NCBI GenBank assembly: GCA_964545855.1
Contig: CAZJHD010000063.1
Span: 1 to 24,844, forward strand
DNA from: CAZJHD01 sp964545855
GTDB lineage: Bacteria; Planctomycetota; UBA1135; JACQFD01
DNA length: 24,844 nt
Reading direction: 5' to 3'
Shown here: positions 23,932 to 24,844 of the stretch, one piece after another
How positions within the stretch are numbered: position 1 is the first letter of the stretch
How the letters are laid out: every line of letters starts with the position of its first letter
The notes under the pieces: model-generated
Seen by the model: the letters and a program-made list of their open reading frames with translations, nothing else
Databases searched by the model: none
Told to the model about the DNA's origin: nothing
Translations under genes and position numbers: made by a program

Positions 23932-24844
23932 TCAAGACCTCTCGCCGAAGAGCTCCTCGCGTCCGACGGGCGCGAAGCCGTCCACCGACTCGCGGAGCTC
24001 GTCGGGCGTCGCCTCCTCGATCCCCGTCAGCTCGACGCGGCAGCCGAGCGTGCGGAGCGCCGAGACGATGGGGAGGAGCTGCCCGTCGCTTCCGGCGAGC
24101 ACCACCACGTCGACGCGCTCGGCGACGCGCATCGCCTCGATCGGGAGCGAGCCGAGGGGCTCCGTGCTCCGCGTGTCGCCGCGGTCCGAGGCCTCGATGC
24201 GCCGGATCTCGAATCCGCTCTGACGGAGGTGGTTCAGGAAGGCCGCATCGTTCACGTCGCGCTCGGCGAGGAACGCCACGGCGCGCACGCAGCCTCGGCC
24301 GCGGAGCGCCGTCGCGAGGATGCGCGAGTAGGAGAGGACGCGCCCGAAGTGCTTCTTCGCCGAACGCTGGAGGCTCGGCACGTCGGCGAGCACCGCGACG
24401 CGCTGCAGCGAGACGGCCGTCGACGGAGCGGCCGCGCGGCCGCCCTCGCCGTAGGAGGAACCGGGTCCGCCGGATCGCTCGCCGCCACGGGGGCGCGGAC
24501 CGCGATCGGAGCCGCCGCCGTAGGGCGCCGCGAAGGGGAGGCCCGGCTGACCGCCGAAGGAGACCTCGGGAGCGTCCTCGTCGTGCTCGACGAGCGGGGA
24601 GCGCGGCGTGGGACCGCCGTAGGAGGGTCCGGGCACGGGTCGCGCGCCGCGGGGGCCGCGTCCTCGACCGCCCTCGGAAGGACGGAAGTCCGAGGATCCG
24701 CCGTAGGTCGGCTCCGTCTCGCGAGGACCGCCCGGCGCGCCCTGGCGCGGCCCGCGGTCCTCCGCCGGACGCGGCTCGTCCCGGCGATCCCGACCGCCGC
24801 GGCCACCGCGCCCGCCTCGGCCACCGCGCCCGCCGCGTCCGCCC
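23932..24844 (-). CDS. NYN-domain (LabA/DUF88-like) protein with N-terminal RGG repeats, truncated by the window edge
   Basis: The reading frame is open from the stop at 23932 to the right edge, so the start lies outside. From the edge inward the protein reads six GGR/RGG units, then a charged Gly/Pro/Arg/Glu-rich linker (about 100-120 residues, with repeated SYGG/TYGGS phrases), then a globular domain (about 24400-23940). In the latter, VAVLADVPSLQ supplies the first conserved Asp (24382-24384) and VVVLAGSDGQLLPIVSALRTLGCRVEL the second acidic strand (Asp 24085-24087), the LabA/NYN layout of PIN-like nucleases. NYN proteins are typically metal-dependent RNases or RNA-binding regulators, and RGG boxes bind RNA, so a cytoplasmic RNA-processing or regulatory role is likely. 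In the first motif the usual Asn after Asp is replaced by Ser, so nuclease activity is uncertain. Confidence 0.8.
   Translation of the reverse strand, partial: GGRGGRGGRGGRGGRGGRDRRDEPRPAEDRGPRQGAPGGPRETEPTYGGSSDFRPSEGGRGRGPRGARPVPGPSYGGPTPRSPLVEHDEDAPEVSFGGQPGLPFAAPYGGGSDRGPRPRGGERSGGPGSSYGEGGRAAAPSTAVSLQRVAVLADVPSLQRSAKKHFGRVLSYSRILATALRGRGCVRAVAFLAERDVNDAAFLNHLRQSGFEIRRIEASDRGDTRSTEPLGSLPIEAMRVAERVDVVVLAGSDGQLLPIVSALRTLGCRVELTGIEEATPDELRESVDGFAPVGREELFGERS
24791..24844 (-). repeat. RGG-coding 9-/18-nt tandem repeat
   Basis: Codons for six Gly-Gly-Arg units in a row, with a near-exact 18-nt unit (CGGCCACCGCGCCCGCCT on the plus strand) repeated. It continues past the window edge, so the true copy number is not visible. 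Likely variable in length between strains. Confidence 0.75.

Overview
The window is a very GC-rich bacterial chromosome segment (strong G/C third-position bias, many start codons without a clear Shine-Dalgarno). No rRNA, tRNA or ribosomal marker gene is present, so taxonomy is inferred. Large secreted TPR/DUF3857 transglutaminase-like proteins, FG-GAP and propeller secreted proteins, an EF-hand secreted protein and a planctomycete-style GMSN-type SGNH protein together suggest a flagellated member of Planctomycetota. A myxobacterial or acidobacterial relative is not excluded.

Layout. Positions 72-7335 (all minus strand, transcribed right to left) form a flagellar filament cluster. It holds three tandem 280-residue flagellins, each with its own leader and trailing hairpins, then the filament cap fliD, the chaperone fliS, a small FliT-like protein and a secreted SGNH-fold protein. 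A single-pass membrane protein (7585-8349) lies upstream of the flagellins. Positions 8486-11542 (plus strand) carry a full-length NtrC-type response regulator, a secreted YceI-family protein preceded by five tandem 16-bp repeats, and a polytopic membrane protein. Positions 11602-24844 (minus strand) carry secreted or envelope proteins: a propeller-like protein with a calcium-type loop; an FG-GAP protein whose well-supported ATG is out of frame with its signal peptide across a (GA)7 tract; two overlapping (ATGA) giant DUF3857/TPR transglutaminase-like proteins; an EF-hand protein; and, running off the right edge, an NYN-domain protein with an N-terminal RGG-repeat region.

How they may work together. 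The flagellins, FliD, FliS and FliT-like protein build, cap and chaperone the filament. A 19-nt element common to the three flagellin leaders (174-206 nt upstream of each ATG) suggests co-regulation by an unidentified factor. The NtrC-type regulator is a nearby candidate for flagellar control, but I saw no convincing sigma-54 site. The two DUF3857 proteins are probably translationally coupled: the first keeps a Cys-His-Asp triad and the second has lost the cysteine, which suggests an active/inactive pair.

Most noteworthy: the (GA)7 frame switch at the start of the FG-GAP gene, the shared flagellin leader element, the active/inactive transglutaminase pair, the RGG-NYN architecture and the 16-bp repeat abutting the yceI-like start codon.
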